NCBI RefSeq assembly: GCF_900188445.1
Contig: NZ_FZOR01000001.1
Span: 1-64,000 of the forward strand
Length of the DNA: 64,000 nt
Origin: Actinomadura meyerae
GTDB taxonomy: Bacteria > Actinomycetota > Actinomycetes > Streptosporangiales > Streptosporangiaceae
Reading direction: 5' to 3'
Numbering within the stretch: position 1 is the stretch's first letter; the number at the start of each line of letters is the position of its first letter. The position numbers and the translations under genes were made by a program. The notes beneath the pieces are model-generated. The model saw only the letters and a program-made list of their open reading frames with translations, had not been told where the DNA came from and made no database searches. This document shows, in pieces, positions 15,643 to 25,352 of the stretch.

Positions 15643-17970
15643 GTGGCGCTGCGTGACCGGCTGCGGCGGCTCGTCCAGAAGCCGGGCAGCGTCGACCTGG
15701 CGCCCTTCCGCGCCGTGGTGGAGGAGGCGGGGGCCCGCGAGCGGCGGGTCCGGGAGCTGTCCGACGCGGAGCTGACCGCCGCCGCTGCCGCCCTCCGCGA
15801 CACCGAGGACCTCGCGGAGCTGTGCGCCCTCGGCCGGGAGGCCGCCCGCCGGACGCTCGGGGAGCGGCCCTACGACGTCCAGCTGATCGGGACGCTCGCG
15901 CTGCTGTCCGGGCACGTCGCCGAGATGGCCACCGGCGAGGGCAAGACCCTGTCCGGCGCCCTCGCCGCCGCCGGGTACGCGCTGCGCGGCCGGCGGGTCC
16001 ACGCGATGTCGGTCAACGACTACCTGGCCCGCCGCGACGCCGAGTGGATGGCCCCGCTCTACGCGATGCTGGGCGTCACCGTCGCGTGGGTCGGCCAGGC
16101 GTCCACGCCGGACGAGCGCCGCGCCGCGTACCGGGCCGACGTGACGTACGCGCCGGTCAGCGAGGTCGGGTTCGACCTCCTGCGGGACCGGCTCGTCACC
16201 GACGCCGCCGACGCCGTGCTCCCCGAGCCGTCCGTCGCGCTGATCGACGAGGCCGACTCGGTGCTCGTGGACGAGGCCATGGTGCCGCTCGTCCTCGCCG
16301 GCGCCGCCGACCTCGACGCCGCCGACCCCCGCTACGCCGACCTCGCCCGCCGGCTCCGGCCCGGCCTGCACTACGCCACCGACGACGAGGCCCGCAACGT
16401 CCAGCTCACCGCCGCGGGGACGCGCGAGGTCGAGCGCGTCCTCGGCCTCGACCTGTACGCCCCCGAGAACCTGCGCACCCTCACCGCCGTCAACGTCGCC
16501 CTGCACGCCGAGGTCCTGCTGCACCGCGACGTCGACTACATCGTCCGGGACGGCGCGGTGAAGCTGATCAGCGAGTCGCGCGGCCGGGTCGCGCTCCTGC
16601 AGCGCTGGCCGGACGGCCTGCAGGCCGCGGTCGAGGCGAAGGAGGCCCTCGAAACCTCCCCGAGCGGGGAGATCCTCGACTCGATCACCGTCCAGGAGCT
16701 CATCGGGCGCTACCCCGTCCGGTGCGGCATGACCGGCACCGCGATGGCCGTGTCCGGGCAGCTCACCGAGTTCTACGGGCTGCGGATCGCGGTCATCCCG
16801 CCGAACCGGCCGTGCGTCCGCGAGGACCGGCCCGACCGCCTCTACGCGACCGCCGTCGACAAGGAGGTCGCGATCGTCGAGGAGATCGCCGCCGCGCACG
16901 CCGCCGGGCGGCCGGTGCTGGTCGGCACCGGCGACGTCGCCGAGTCCGAGCGGCTCGCCCGCAGCCTCGTCCGCGCCGGGCTCGACCGGGTCGTGCTGAA
17001 CGCCAAGAACGACGCCGAGGAGGCCGCGATCATCGCCGAGGCGGGCCGGTACGGCGCGATCACCGTCTCCACCCAGATGGCGGGCCGCGGCACCGACATC
17101 CGCCTCGGCGGCAGCCCGACCGCCGCCCCCGGCACCGCGCCCGCCGACGCCGCCGGCACCGACCGCGACCGGGTCGCCGAGGCCGGCGGGCTGCTCGTCA
17201 TCGGCACCGGCCGCTACCACAGCAGCCGCCTGGACGACCAGCTCCGCGGCCGCGCCGGCCGGCAGGGCGACCCCGGCGCCTCCGTCTTCTTCACCAGCCT
17301 CCAGGACGACCTCGTCACCCGCTACGCCCCCGACGAGAAGACCAAGGCCCCGTCCCGCGACGACGGGCTCATCACCGACAAGGGCGCCCACTGGATCGTC
17401 GCCCACGCCCAGCGCGTCGCCGAGGGCGTCGACCTCGAACTGCACCGCAACACCTGGCGCTACAACCACCTCATCGGGCTGCAGCGCCGCGAGCTGCTCG
17501 CCGAGCGCGACGCCGTCCTGAAGGGGGACGCCGCCGACCGCGCGATGGCCGAGGCCGCGCCCGGTAAGCACGCCGAGCTCACCAAGATCGCCGGCGCCGC
17601 CGCGGTGGCCGCCGCCGCCCGCCAGATCGTCCTCTACCAGCTCGACCGCTGCTGGGCCGAGCACCTGGCGTTCCTCGCCGACCTGCGCGAGGGCATCCAC
17701 CTGCGGTCCCTCGGCCGCGGCCTCGACCCCCTGGTGGAGTTCAACCGGGAGGCCGTCCCGGCGGGCAAGCGGCTGCTCGGCGACGCCCGCACGCGCGCCG
17801 TCGCCGCCTTCGAGGCCCTCACCGCCACCGAGGACGGCGTCGACCTCGACTCCGCCGGCCTGAAGCGGCCCTCCGCGACCTGGACCTACCTCGTCCACGA
17901 CAACCCGTTCGGCTCCCTGGACGAGCGCGCCCTGCGCGGCCTGATCGCGATGTTCAAGCGGCGCCGCTGA
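15643..17970 (+). CDS. secA2: Accessory preprotein translocase ATPase SecA2
   Basis: 775-residue SecA-type DEAD motor. Walker A is ATGEGKT (96-102), Walker B is DEAD (202-205), and the helicase-like domain 2 shows TQMAGRGTDIRLGG and GRAGRQGDPG. It ends soon after the helical scaffold and lacks the C-terminal SecB/zinc-binding tail of housekeeping SecA1, the usual shape of actinobacterial SecA2 (about 780 residues). In mycobacteria SecA2 exports a small subset of proteins with the normal SecYEG channel. The GTG at 15643 follows GGAAG; no other start fits. No SecY2 or accessory Sec gene is nearby. Confidence 0.88.
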   Translation: MALRDRLRRLVQKPGSVDLAPFRAVVEEAGARERRVRELSDAELTAAAAALRDTEDLAELCALGREAARRTLGERPYDVQLIGTLALLSGHVAEMATGEGKTLSGALAAAGYALRGRRVHAMSVNDYLARRDAEWMAPLYAMLGVTVAWVGQASTPDERRAAYRADVTYAPVSEVGFDLLRDRLVTDAADAVLPEPSVALIDEADSVLVDEAMVPLVLAGAADLDAADPRYADLARRLRPGLHYATDDEARNVQLTAAGTREVERVLGLDLYAPENLRTLTAVNVALHAEVLLHRDVDYIVRDGAVKLISESRGRVALLQRWPDGLQAAVEAKEALETSPSGEILDSITVQELIGRYPVRCGMTGTAMAVSGQLTEFYGLRIAVIPPNRPCVREDRPDRLYATAVDKEVAIVEEIAAAHAAGRPVLVGTGDVAESERLARSLVRAGLDRVVLNAKNDAEEAAIIAEAGRYGAITVSTQMAGRGTDIRLGGSPTAAPGTAPADAAGTDRDRVAEAGGLLVIGTGRYHSSRLDDQLRGRAGRQGDPGASVFFTSLQDDLVTRYAPDEKTKAPSRDDGLITDKGAHWIVAHAQRVAEGVDLELHRNTWRYNHLIGLQRRELLAERDAVLKGDAADRAMAEAAPGKHAELTKIAGAAAVAAAARQIVLYQLDRCWAEHLAFLADLREGIHLRSLGRGLDPLVEFNREAVPAGKRLLGDARTRAVAAFEALTATEDGVDLDSAGLKRPSATWTYLVHDNPFGSLDERALRGLIAMFKRRR

Positions 17971-17992
17971 CCGCCGCGCCCCGGTTCCGGGA

Positions 17993-20900
17993 TCAGGCGC
18001 GCAGGCGCAGCCCCCGCGGGGTCGGGTGGAAGCCCGCCGACTCCAGGGCGGCGGCCAGCGGCGAATCGTTGATCGACTCGCCGTCGGCGCGCTCGACGGT
18101 CAGCCTGCCGAGGGCGCCCTCGCGGACGGCGAGGGCCAGCGCGTCCACCGCCGGCCGCAGGACGTCCGGGTCGTCGTCCCAGGTGAGCAGGGTGCGGCCG
18201 CCGCGCTCGACGTAGAGGACGAGGCGCCCCTCGACCAGCACGACCAGCGCGCCCGCCTTGCGGCCCGGCTTGTGTCCGCTCGCGACCTCCTCGGCGCGCT
18301 CCGGCCACGGCAGCGCCGCCCCGTACGGGTTGGCGGGGTCGGCCGCGGCCAGCACGAGGGCGCGGACGTCGGGTTTGCGGGGCGTCTCCCAGAGCGCGGA
18401 GATGTCGTCCGGCGGAGCGGACGCGGGACGGAGCGCGCGCAGCCGGTCGACCGCGCCCGGCAGGGCGAACTGGGCGGCGCCGAGGCCCTCGACGAAGTAG
18501 CCGCGGCGGCAGCGGCCCGTCTCCTCGAACGCGCGCAGCACCGGGTAGACGGCGGAGAAGCCGCCGGGCGTGCGCTCGGCGGCGACCGCGCCGCGGATGA
18601 CGATGCCGTACCGCTCCAGGAGCGCCTCGGCGAGGGCGTGCGAGCGCAGCGTCGCGGTGGACTCCCGCCGCGGGAGCGGCCACCAGCGCCCGGCGACCGT
18701 CGGCGGGCCCGTCCGCGACGGCAGCACGGGCCGGCCGCGCCGCGACGTCCGGGACCGGTGCGTGGGGCGCCCGGACCCGAGTGCGGCCCGCAGCGGCGCC
18801 ATCGTGTCGTTGGTGAGGTGCCCGGACCAGACGAGGTCCCACACGGCGGTGACGAGGTCGGCGTCGTTCGCGGTGACCTCCGCGTTCACCCGGTCGGACA
18901 GGGTGCGGAAGAAGTGGGCTCCGCCGTCGCCGAGGGCGTCCAGCACCGCCTGGTGGACGGGCGTGAGGGTGATCTCCGCGGGCTCCGGCATGAGCAGCGG
19001 CGCGGTGTCGGCGAGGTAGAGCGCCACCCAGCCGTCGCCGCCCGGCAGGCCGCCCTGCCCCGCCCACACGACCTCGCCCGCGGACGTCAGCTCGTCCAGC
19101 ATGGCCGGGGTGTACCCGGCGACGCGGGACGGCAGGACCAGCGACTCCAGCGCCGACGCCGGGACGGCCGCGCCCTGCAGCTGCTCGACCGCCTGGACGA
19201 GCGCGTCGATGCCGCGCAGCCGCGACCCGCCCGCGATGCCGTGCCAGACCGGCAGGAACCGGCCGAGCGACTCCGGCGGGGACGGCTCCACCTCGGCGCG
19301 GAGCCGGGCCAGGCTGCGGCGGCGCAGCATGCGCAGCACGCCGGCGTCGCACCACTCGGTCGTCAGCGGCCCCGCCACCGCCTCCACCGGCAGGAACTCG
19401 CCCTCGGCGACCCGCCCCGCGGCGGCCAGCCGGCGCAGCGTCTCGGCGACCACGGCGACGCCCAGCCCGAAGCGGGCGGCGGCCGCGGACGCGCGGAACG
19501 GCCCGTGCGTGCGCGCGTACCGCGACACCAGGTCGCCGAGCGGGTCGTCCACCGGTTCGAGGAAAGCCTCCGGGACGCCCACCGGCAGCGGCGCGCCGAG
19601 CGCGTCGCGCAGCCGCCCGGCGTCCTCGATCGCGGCCCAGTGCTCGGCGCCCGCGATCCGCACCCGGATCGCGCGGCGCGTGCCCTCCAGCTCCACCAGC
19701 CATCCGGCCGCCTCCGCCGTGGCGGGCGGCGGCGCCGCGGGATCTCCGGGGAGGCCGGCCGCGTCCGCCGGGAGCGCGCCGTCCGCCGGGTCGGGGCGGC
19801 CGGCCGCGGCGGCGGGGAGCGTGCGGTCGGCGACCTCCGCCGTGGTGAGGGGGCCGAGGGTGCGGAGCAGGTCGGCGACGCCCTCCAGGTCGCGGGCGCG
19901 GCGGTCGGGCACGAGGCGCTGCAGCTCGCGCTCGGTGTCGGCGACCGCGTCCGGGTCGAGCAGCTCGCGCAGGTCGGCCTGGCCGAGCAGCTCGGCGAGC
20001 AGCGCCGAGTCGAGCGCGAGGGCCTGGGCGCGGCGCTCGGCGAGCGGGGAGTCGCCCTCGTACATGAACGCGCCGACGTAGTGGAACAGCAGCGAGCGGG
20101 CGAAGGGCGACGGCTCTGGCGTCTCCACCTCGACCATGCGGACCCTGCGCCCCGACAGGTCGCGCATGACCTGCACCAGGCCCGGGACGTCGAACACGTC
20201 CTGCAGGCACTCGCGCATCGTCTCCAGCACGATCGGGAACGACGGGTACTTGCTCGCGACGGCGAGCAGCTGCGCGGCCCGCTGGCGCTGCTGCCACAGC
20301 GGCATGCGCTTGTCCGGCCGGCGGCGCGGCAGCAGCAGCGACCGCGCGGCGCACTCGCGGAACCGCGCCGCGAACAGGGCCGATCCGCCCAGCTCGTCGA
20401 CGACGACGCGCTCGACGTCGTCGGCGTCGAAGACGGCGAGGTCGAGGCCGGGCGGCTCGTCCATGTCGGGGATGCGGATGACGATGCCGTCGTCGGCGTG
20501 CATGGCCTGGGCGTCGACGCCGTACCGCTCGCGCAGGCGGCCCGCTATGGCGAGCGCCCAGGGCGCGTGCACGCGCGCGCCGAGCGGGGAGTGGACGACC
20601 ATCCGCCAGTCGCCGAGCTCGTCGCGGAACCGCTCGACGACCATCGTCCGGTCGTCGGGGACGTGCCCGGTGGCCTCGCGCTGCTCGCCCAGGTAGGAGA
20701 CGAGGTTGGCGGACGCCCACGCGTCCAGCCCGGCGGCGGAGGCGCGCGCCTCCGCCCGCTCGGCGGGCAGGCCGGCCAGCTCGCGGGTGAACGCGCCGAG
20801 CGCGCGGCCCAGCTCGGCGGGGCGCCCGAGCGTGTCGCCGTGCCAGAACGGCAGCTTGCCGGGCTGGCCCGGCGCGGGCGAGACGAGCACCCGGTCGGGG

Positions 20901-22645
20901 GTGATGTCCTCGATGCGCCACGAGCTGGCGCCGAGGACGAACACGTCGCCGACGCGCGACTCGTAGACCATCTCCTCGTCCAGCTCGCCGACGCGGGAGG
21001 ACTTCTCCCCGACCAGGAACACACCGAACAGGCCGCGGTCGGGGATCGTCCCGCCGCTGGTCACGGCGAGGCGCTGCGCGCCGGGGCGGTCGCGCAGGAG
21101 GCCGGTGACGCGGTCCCAGACGAGGCGGGGGCGCAGCTCGCCGAACTCGTCGCTGGGGTAGCGGCCGGCGAGCATGTCGAGGCACGCCTCCAGCGCCGAG
21201 CGCGGCAGCGTGGCGTAGGGCGCGGCGCGCCGCACCAGCGATTCGAGGTCGTCGACGGACCACTCGTCCATGGAGACCATCGCGACGATCTGCTGCGCGA
21301 GGACGTCCAGGGGGTTGCGCGGGTAGCGCAGCTCCTCGATCTCGCCGCCGCGCATCCGCTCGGCCACCACCGTCGTCTGGACGAGGTCGCCGCGGTACTT
21401 GGGGAAGATGACGCCCTTGGACACGGCGCCGACCTGGTGGCCCGCGCGCCCGACCCGCTGGAGCCCGTTGGCCACCGACGGCGGCGACTCCACCTGGACG
21501 ACCAGGTCGACGGCGCCCATGTCGATGCCCAGCTCCAGGCTGGACGTCGCCACGACCGCCGGGAGGCGCCCCTCCTTCAGGGCGTTCTCGATGCCGGCCC
21601 GCTCCTCCTTGGAGACCGAGCCGTGGTGCGCCCTGGCGATCTCCACGGGCGCGCCCCGGGCGGCGCCCGCCTGGGCCATCATCGCGGCGGGGGAGTGGTC
21701 CTCGGGCATGGGCTCGCCCGTCGCGCGCTCGTAGGCGAGTTCGTTCAGCCGCCCGCAGAGCCTCTCGGCCAGCCGCCTGGAGTTCGCGAACACGAGCGTC
21801 GAGCGGTGCGCCTGGATGAGGTCGAGGAGGCGGTCCTCCACATGGGGCCAGATGCTGCGCCGGCGGGGGTCGGCCGCGCCGGAGTCGTCGACGAACTGGC
21901 CGACCTCGCCCATGTCCTCCACGGGGACGACGATGTCGAGGTCGAAGACCTTCTCCGACGGCGGCTGCACGACCGCCGCGGGGCGGGGCCCGCCGAGGAA
22001 CGCCGCCACCTCGCCCGCGGGGCGGACGGTCGCCGACAGGCCGATCCGCTGCGCGGGCCGGTCGAGCAGGGCGTCGAGGCGTTCGAGGGACAGCGCCAGG
22101 TGCGCGCCGCGCTTGGTGCCCGCCACGGCGTGCACCTCGTCGACGATGACGGTCTCGACGCCGCGCAGCGACTCGCGCGCCCGCGAGGTGAGGATCAGGA
22201 ACAGCGACTCCGGCGTCGTGATCAGGATGTCCGGCGGCCTGGCGGCGAGCCGGCGGCGCTCGTCGGCCGGGGTGTCGCCGGAGCGCATCCCGACCGTGAC
22301 GGCCGGTTCGGGCAGGTCGAGGCGCCGCGCCGCCTGCCGGATGCCGGCCAGCGGGGCGCGCAGGTTGCGCTCGACGTCGACGGCGAGGGCCTTCAGCGGC
22401 GACACGTACAGGACGCGGCAGCGCCGCAGCCGGTCGTCGGGGACGGGCCCGGTGGCGAGCCGGTCGAGCGACCACAGGAAGGCCGCCAGCGTCTTGCCGG
22501 ACCCCGTCGGCGCCACGACCAGCGTGTTGTCGCCGCCCGCGATCGACGCCCACGCCCCGGCCTGGGCGGGCGTGGGTGCGGCGAACGCCCCGGAGAACCA
22601 GGCACGGGTCGCCGGGGAGAAGCGTTCGAGCACGTCACCGCCCAT
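17993..22645 (-). CDS. lhr: Lhr-type ATP-dependent DNA helicase
   Basis: 1550-residue superfamily 2 helicase. Walker A APTGSGKT is at 45-52 and the DEVH box at 169-172. Further motifs are TTPESLFLIL, FANSRRLAERLC, SSLELGIDMG and QRVGRAGHQ. The long C-terminal half matches Lhr architecture (winged helix, beta-barrel and C-terminal domains); the length fits mycobacterial and E. coli Lhr (about 1500). It translocates 3' to 5' and unwinds RNA:DNA hybrids, and is linked to mitomycin-damage repair in mycobacteria (family knowledge). The ATG at 22645 lies just before the helicase core. It converges with secA2 with only 22 bp between stops, and is divergent from the esterase gene. Confidence 0.93.
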   Translation of the reverse strand: MGGDVLERFSPATRAWFSGAFAAPTPAQAGAWASIAGGDNTLVVAPTGSGKTLAAFLWSLDRLATGPVPDDRLRRCRVLYVSPLKALAVDVERNLRAPLAGIRQAARRLDLPEPAVTVGMRSGDTPADERRRLAARPPDILITTPESLFLILTSRARESLRGVETVIVDEVHAVAGTKRGAHLALSLERLDALLDRPAQRIGLSATVRPAGEVAAFLGGPRPAAVVQPPSEKVFDLDIVVPVEDMGEVGQFVDDSGAADPRRRSIWPHVEDRLLDLIQAHRSTLVFANSRRLAERLCGRLNELAYERATGEPMPEDHSPAAMMAQAGAARGAPVEIARAHHGSVSKEERAGIENALKEGRLPAVVATSSLELGIDMGAVDLVVQVESPPSVANGLQRVGRAGHQVGAVSKGVIFPKYRGDLVQTTVVAERMRGGEIEELRYPRNPLDVLAQQIVAMVSMDEWSVDDLESLVRRAAPYATLPRSALEACLDMLAGRYPSDEFGELRPRLVWDRVTGLLRDRPGAQRLAVTSGGTIPDRGLFGVFLVGEKSSRVGELDEEMVYESRVGDVFVLGASSWRIEDITPDRVLVSPAPGQPGKLPFWHGDTLGRPAELGRALGAFTRELAGLPAERAEARASAAGLDAWASANLVSYLGEQREATGHVPDDRTMVVERFRDELGDWRMVVHSPLGARVHAPWALAIAGRLRERYGVDAQAMHADDGIVIRIPDMDEPPGLDLAVFDADDVERVVVDELGGSALFAARFRECAARSLLLPRRRPDKRMPLWQQRQRAAQLLAVASKYPSFPIVLETMRECLQDVFDVPGLVQVMRDLSGRRVRMVEVETPEPSPFARSLLFHYVGAFMYEGDSPLAERRAQALALDSALLAELLGQADLRELLDPDAVADTERELQRLVPDRRARDLEGVADLLRTLGPLTTAEVADRTLPAAAAGRPDPADGALPADAAGLPGDPAAPPPATAEAAGWLVELEGTRRAIRVRIAGAEHWAAIEDAGRLRDALGAPLPVGVPEAFLEPVDDPLGDLVSRYARTHGPFRASAAAARFGLGVAVVAETLRRLAAAGRVAEGEFLPVEAVAGPLTTEWCDAGVLRMLRRRSLARLRAEVEPSPPESLGRFLPVWHGIAGGSRLRGIDALVQAVEQLQGAAVPASALESLVLPSRVAGYTPAMLDELTSAGEVVWAGQGGLPGGDGWVALYLADTAPLLMPEPAEITLTPVHQAVLDALGDGGAHFFRTLSDRVNAEVTANDADLVTAVWDLVWSGHLTNDTMAPLRAALGSGRPTHRSRTSRRGRPVLPSRTGPPTVAGRWWPLPRRESTATLRSHALAEALLERYGIVIRGAVAAERTPGGFSAVYPVLRAFEETGRCRRGYFVEGLGAAQFALPGAVDRLRALRPASAPPDDISALWETPRKPDVRALVLAAADPANPYGAALPWPERAEEVASGHKPGRKAGALVVLVEGRLVLYVERGGRTLLTWDDDPDVLRPAVDALALAVREGALGRLTVERADGESINDSPLAAALESAGFHPTPRGLRLRA

Positions 22646-22707
22646 GGCGCCATCCTGCCTCGCGGGTCCGACAGAACGCGGCGGAGTGGCGCGCATCACA
22701 TTGTAAG

Positions 22708-22717
22708 CAAGCGCTTG
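22708..22717. promoter_or_regulatory. CAAGCGCTTG palindrome in the lhr/esterase divergent promoter region
   Basis: Perfect 10-bp palindrome inside TAAGCAAGCGCTTGTAC, the core typical of TetR-family operators, in the 133-bp gap between lhr and the divergent esterase gene. No TetR gene is in the window, so the regulator is unknown. Confidence 0.4.
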
Positions 22718-22778
22718 TACGGTGGCGCTCGCACGGGCATGGTCTACCGGTAGGACGCACCCCCCAAGGGAGCCATCC

Positions 22779-24056
22779 ATGCCCTACGTCCTGCTCGCCC
22801 TCGGCATCGTCTTCGCGCTGACGGCGGCCAACGCGCACGCGCCCCGGCGCGGCAGCCTGCTCCTCGTGCCGGGCTTCTTCCTCGGCTGGCTGACGATCGA
22901 GCTGGCGCCCCATGTGCTCGTCACCTGGGCCGTCGTCACCTCGCTCGTGGCCGCGTTCGGCGGACTGGACGGCTGGGCGGGCTGGACGGGCCTCGTCCTG
23001 GCGCTCGCCGGCATGGCGGGCGTCGCGGCCACCGTCCTCGCGTCCCGCCGTACGGTCATCACCCTGCGGGAGTGCGGCCTGCCGCTCGACCTCGACCCGA
23101 AGGACGCGCCTCGCATCCCGCTGGCGCAGCTCGTCGTCCCGCCGCTGTGCCTGATCCCGCGCAAGGGCGTGCGGGTCGACCGCAACATCCCGTACCGCGA
23201 GGAGGGGCGGCTCCGCCTCAGGCTGGACGTGTACCGCCCCGCGGAAGACGCCGCGGACGGGGAACTGCGTCCCGGCCTCATGCAGATCCACGGCGGCGCC
23301 TGGGTCATCGGAGACAAGCGCGAGCAGGGCCTGCCACTGCTCAACCACATGGCCTTGCAGGGATGGGTCGGCTTCAACGTCAACTACCGGCTCAGCCCGC
23401 GCGCCACCTGGCCGGAGCACCTGATCGACCTGAAGCACTTCCTCGCCTGGTACAAGGAGCACGCCGAGGAGTACGGGGCCGACCCCGACTTCCTCTGGGT
23501 GACCGGTGGCTCGGCCGGCGGGCATCTCACCGCGCTGGTGGCGCTGACCGCGAACAAGCCCGAGTTCCAGCCGGGCTTCGAGGACGCCGACACGAGCGTG
23601 CGGGGCGCCGTCCCGTTCTACGGCGTCTACGACCTCCTCGAAGCGGGGCCCTGGCCCGTCCCCATGGGGTCCACGCGCCTCATGGAGAAGATGGTCATCA
23701 AGAAGCCGTTCGCCGAGAACCGCGAGGTGTACGCCGCCGCGTCCCCCGTCACGCACATCGGCGAGGACGCGCCGCCCTTCTTCGTCATCCACGGAAGCCG
23801 CGACTCGCTCATCCCCGTGGCGGAGGCCCGGCGGTTCGTCGAACGGCTCCGGGAGGTCTCCGCGTCGCCCGTCGTCTACGCCGAGATGAAGGGCGCCCAG
23901 CACGGGTTCGACGTCTTCCCCTCCTACCGGACGGCCCGCGTCATCGAGGGCGTCGAGCGCTACCTGACCGGCCTGCACCGGCAGTACAGGCGGGGCTCCG
24001 GGCCGGACGTCCCCGACGAGGTCGAGCGGTCCGTGGGGGAGTCCCCGGTCGGATAG
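22779..24056 (+). CDS. Membrane-anchored alpha/beta hydrolase (HSL-type esterase)
   Basis: 425 residues. The N-terminal ~105 residues form three hydrophobic segments (YVLLALGIVFALTAANA, LLLVPGFFLGWLTIELAP, GLVLALAGMAGVAATVLA), which anchor the enzyme in the membrane. The hydrolase domain has the oxyanion motif HGGAW (171-175), nucleophile motif GGSAG with S245, an acid in HGSRDSLIP and the catalytic histidine in AQHGFD. Members are carboxylesterases or lipases; the substrate is unknown. The ATG at 22779 follows AAGGGAG and starts the first membrane segment. It is followed 10 bp later by the DUF3046 gene. Confidence 0.87.
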   Translation: MPYVLLALGIVFALTAANAHAPRRGSLLLVPGFFLGWLTIELAPHVLVTWAVVTSLVAAFGGLDGWAGWTGLVLALAGMAGVAATVLASRRTVITLRECGLPLDLDPKDAPRIPLAQLVVPPLCLIPRKGVRVDRNIPYREEGRLRLRLDVYRPAEDAADGELRPGLMQIHGGAWVIGDKREQGLPLLNHMALQGWVGFNVNYRLSPRATWPEHLIDLKHFLAWYKEHAEEYGADPDFLWVTGGSAGGHLTALVALTANKPEFQPGFEDADTSVRGAVPFYGVYDLLEAGPWPVPMGSTRLMEKMVIKKPFAENREVYAAASPVTHIGEDAPPFFVIHGSRDSLIPVAEARRFVERLREVSASPVVYAEMKGAQHGFDVFPSYRTARVIEGVERYLTGLHRQYRRGSGPDVPDEVERSVGESPVG

Positions 24057-24066
24057 CGTGGGGGGC

Positions 24067-24261
24067 GTGCGGCTCACAGTGTTCTGGGATCGGATGAACC
24101 AGCAGTTCGGCGAGAGCTACGCCCAGAGCGTGGCCAAGGACTACGTCCTGGCGGAACTCGGCGGCCGCACCATCGAGCAGGCCCTCGCCGACGGCGAGTC
24201 GGCCAAGCGGGTGTGGCAGGCCGTCGTCGCCACCTTCGACGTCCCCTCGACCCTCCGGTAG
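24067..24261 (+). CDS. DUF3046 family protein
   Basis: 64-residue conserved actinobacterial protein of unknown function. The pattern VRLTVFWDRMNQQFG ... AELGGRTIEQAL ... KRVWQAV ... DVP is the DUF3046 signature, and the family is almost always encoded just before recA, as here (with an ATP-grasp gene on the other strand in between). The GTG at 24067 is used because family members begin (M)RLT-FW; another in-frame GTG lies three codons upstream. It probably shares the esterase transcript. Confidence 0.85.
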   Translation: MRLTVFWDRMNQQFGESYAQSVAKDYVLAELGGRTIEQALADGESAKRVWQAVVATFDVPSTLR

Positions 24262-24314
24262 GAGAGGCCCGCAGGACCCCGGCAGGAGAGGCCGGCGGGG
24301 CCGGTGGGGCCGGT
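24257..24314. repeat. Short imperfect tandem repeats at the DUF3046/ATP-grasp convergent junction
   Basis: GGTAGGAGAGGCCCGC (24257-24272) recurs as GGCAGGAGAGGCCGGC (24281-24296), followed by two copies of GGGGCCGGT (24297-24305, 24306-24314). The array begins in the last codons of DUF3046 and ends 9 bp before the opposing gene's stop. Confidence 0.65.
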
Positions 24315-24322
24315 GGGGGAGG

Positions 24323-25192
24323 TCAGTCCGGGACGGGCAGGTGCGCGTAGAGGTCCATCGCGTCCACGGACGACGGCAGGTCGCTGACCTGGCCGTCGCC
24401 GACCTCCACGACGCGCCAGACGCCGTCCTTGCGGCGGGCCACGTCGGTGGTGATGAACCGGCAGCCCAGGGCGCGGACGGCCGGCGCCACGGCGGCCAGG
24501 TCCGGGTCGGGTTCCACGCCGGGGCTGTCGGGGTGCGGCCCCACCAGCGCGGGCTCGCCGTCCACCCACCACACGCGCGCCTCGCCGCCGCCGTCGTACT
24601 CCTCGAACTCGCGGACGACGAGCCCGCCCGCCAGATGGTCGTCCCGCAGCGCGACCATCTTGGAGGCGATGTCGTGCAGCCGGGACGGGTTCTTCACGTC
24701 CGGGACGAAGCACGCCTCCTCCCACTCGTGCTTGCACGACTTCACGTAGTCCTTGACGATGCCGGGGCCGCTCCGCAGCGGCTTGACCAGCTCGGCCAGC
24801 TCGCCGAGGTCGCCCGGGTCCTGGCCGGTGCCCAGCGGGCGCCACACGCTGTGGGGGGTCAGGCCGGCGAACGTCTCGTGCCAGCCGGGCAGCTCATGGG
24901 CGCGCCTATAGTCGTCCGGGTGCGTGAGCATCACCGTGCCGCGCCGCTTCAGGGCGGCGGCCATCGCGGCGTACTCGTCCGCCGACAGCATCCAGCCGCG
25001 GTACCAGACCGGGCCGAGGCCGGCGGGCACGGCGCCGATCGCGTCCTCCACGTCCCCGCGCCGCAGGGCGTCGTGGTCGATCAGGGCCGTCTCGCCGTAA
25101 TGGTCCCGGACGGCCTCGGCCTCGCGGGAGAAATGGGGGTCAACGCGCCGGGGGTGGAGCGGATCGACGCAGAAGAGGACGGTCAGCGTCAT
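24323..25192 (-). CDS. ATP-grasp domain protein (DUF4343-like)
   Basis: 289-residue cytoplasmic protein. It opens with MTLTVLFCVDPLHPRRVDPHF, has VWYRGWMLSADEY, and a C-terminal ATP-grasp-like half with a lysine in IVKDYVKSCKHEW, the acidic pair in VREFEEYDGGGEARVWWVDG, and VVEVGDGQVSDLP, which resembles the metal-binding end of the fold. Relatives ligate small molecules or peptide ends, but the substrate is unknown. The ATG at 25192 has GGAGGG upstream. It reads away from recA, so the two share the 243-bp region with the LexA and RecA-NDp sites. Confidence 0.72.
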   Translation of the reverse strand: MTLTVLFCVDPLHPRRVDPHFSREAEAVRDHYGETALIDHDALRRGDVEDAIGAVPAGLGPVWYRGWMLSADEYAAMAAALKRRGTVMLTHPDDYRRAHELPGWHETFAGLTPHSVWRPLGTGQDPGDLGELAELVKPLRSGPGIVKDYVKSCKHEWEEACFVPDVKNPSRLHDIASKMVALRDDHLAGGLVVREFEEYDGGGEARVWWVDGEPALVGPHPDSPGVEPDPDLAAVAPAVRALGCRFITTDVARRKDGVWRVVEVGDGQVSDLPSSVDAMDLYAHLPVPD

Positions 25193-25285
25193 GATTGGAA
25201 CCCTCCGTGGACGGCGCCAGCGTACGGGGTCGGGACCATGAAACGCACGGCGATTCCCATCCGAATCGCCATCCCGGACGATGAT

Positions 25286-25299
25286 CGAACGGATGTTCG
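25286..25299. promoter_or_regulatory. LexA (SOS) box upstream of recA
   Basis: CGAAC-GGAT-GTTCG is a perfect Gram-positive/actinobacterial SOS box (CGAAC-N4-GTTCG), 137 bp before the recA start. A TAGGCT that could be a -10 box follows directly, so LexA bound here would cover a recA promoter. It could also affect the divergent ATP-grasp gene. Confidence 0.9.
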
Positions 25300-25352
25300 G
25301 TAGGCTGGGCGCGGCACGCGGCGCCGTCCACAATCGCGCCGGGCGCTCGAAA

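Noticed and set aside
18026..22753. A 1575-codon open frame antisense to lhr, and similar long antisense frames over rimO, secA2, rny, miaB and hutI
   Set aside because: Very high GC removes stop codons from shadow frames. The translations are Arg/Gly/Ala-rich with no domain, while the opposite strand encodes recognised proteins.
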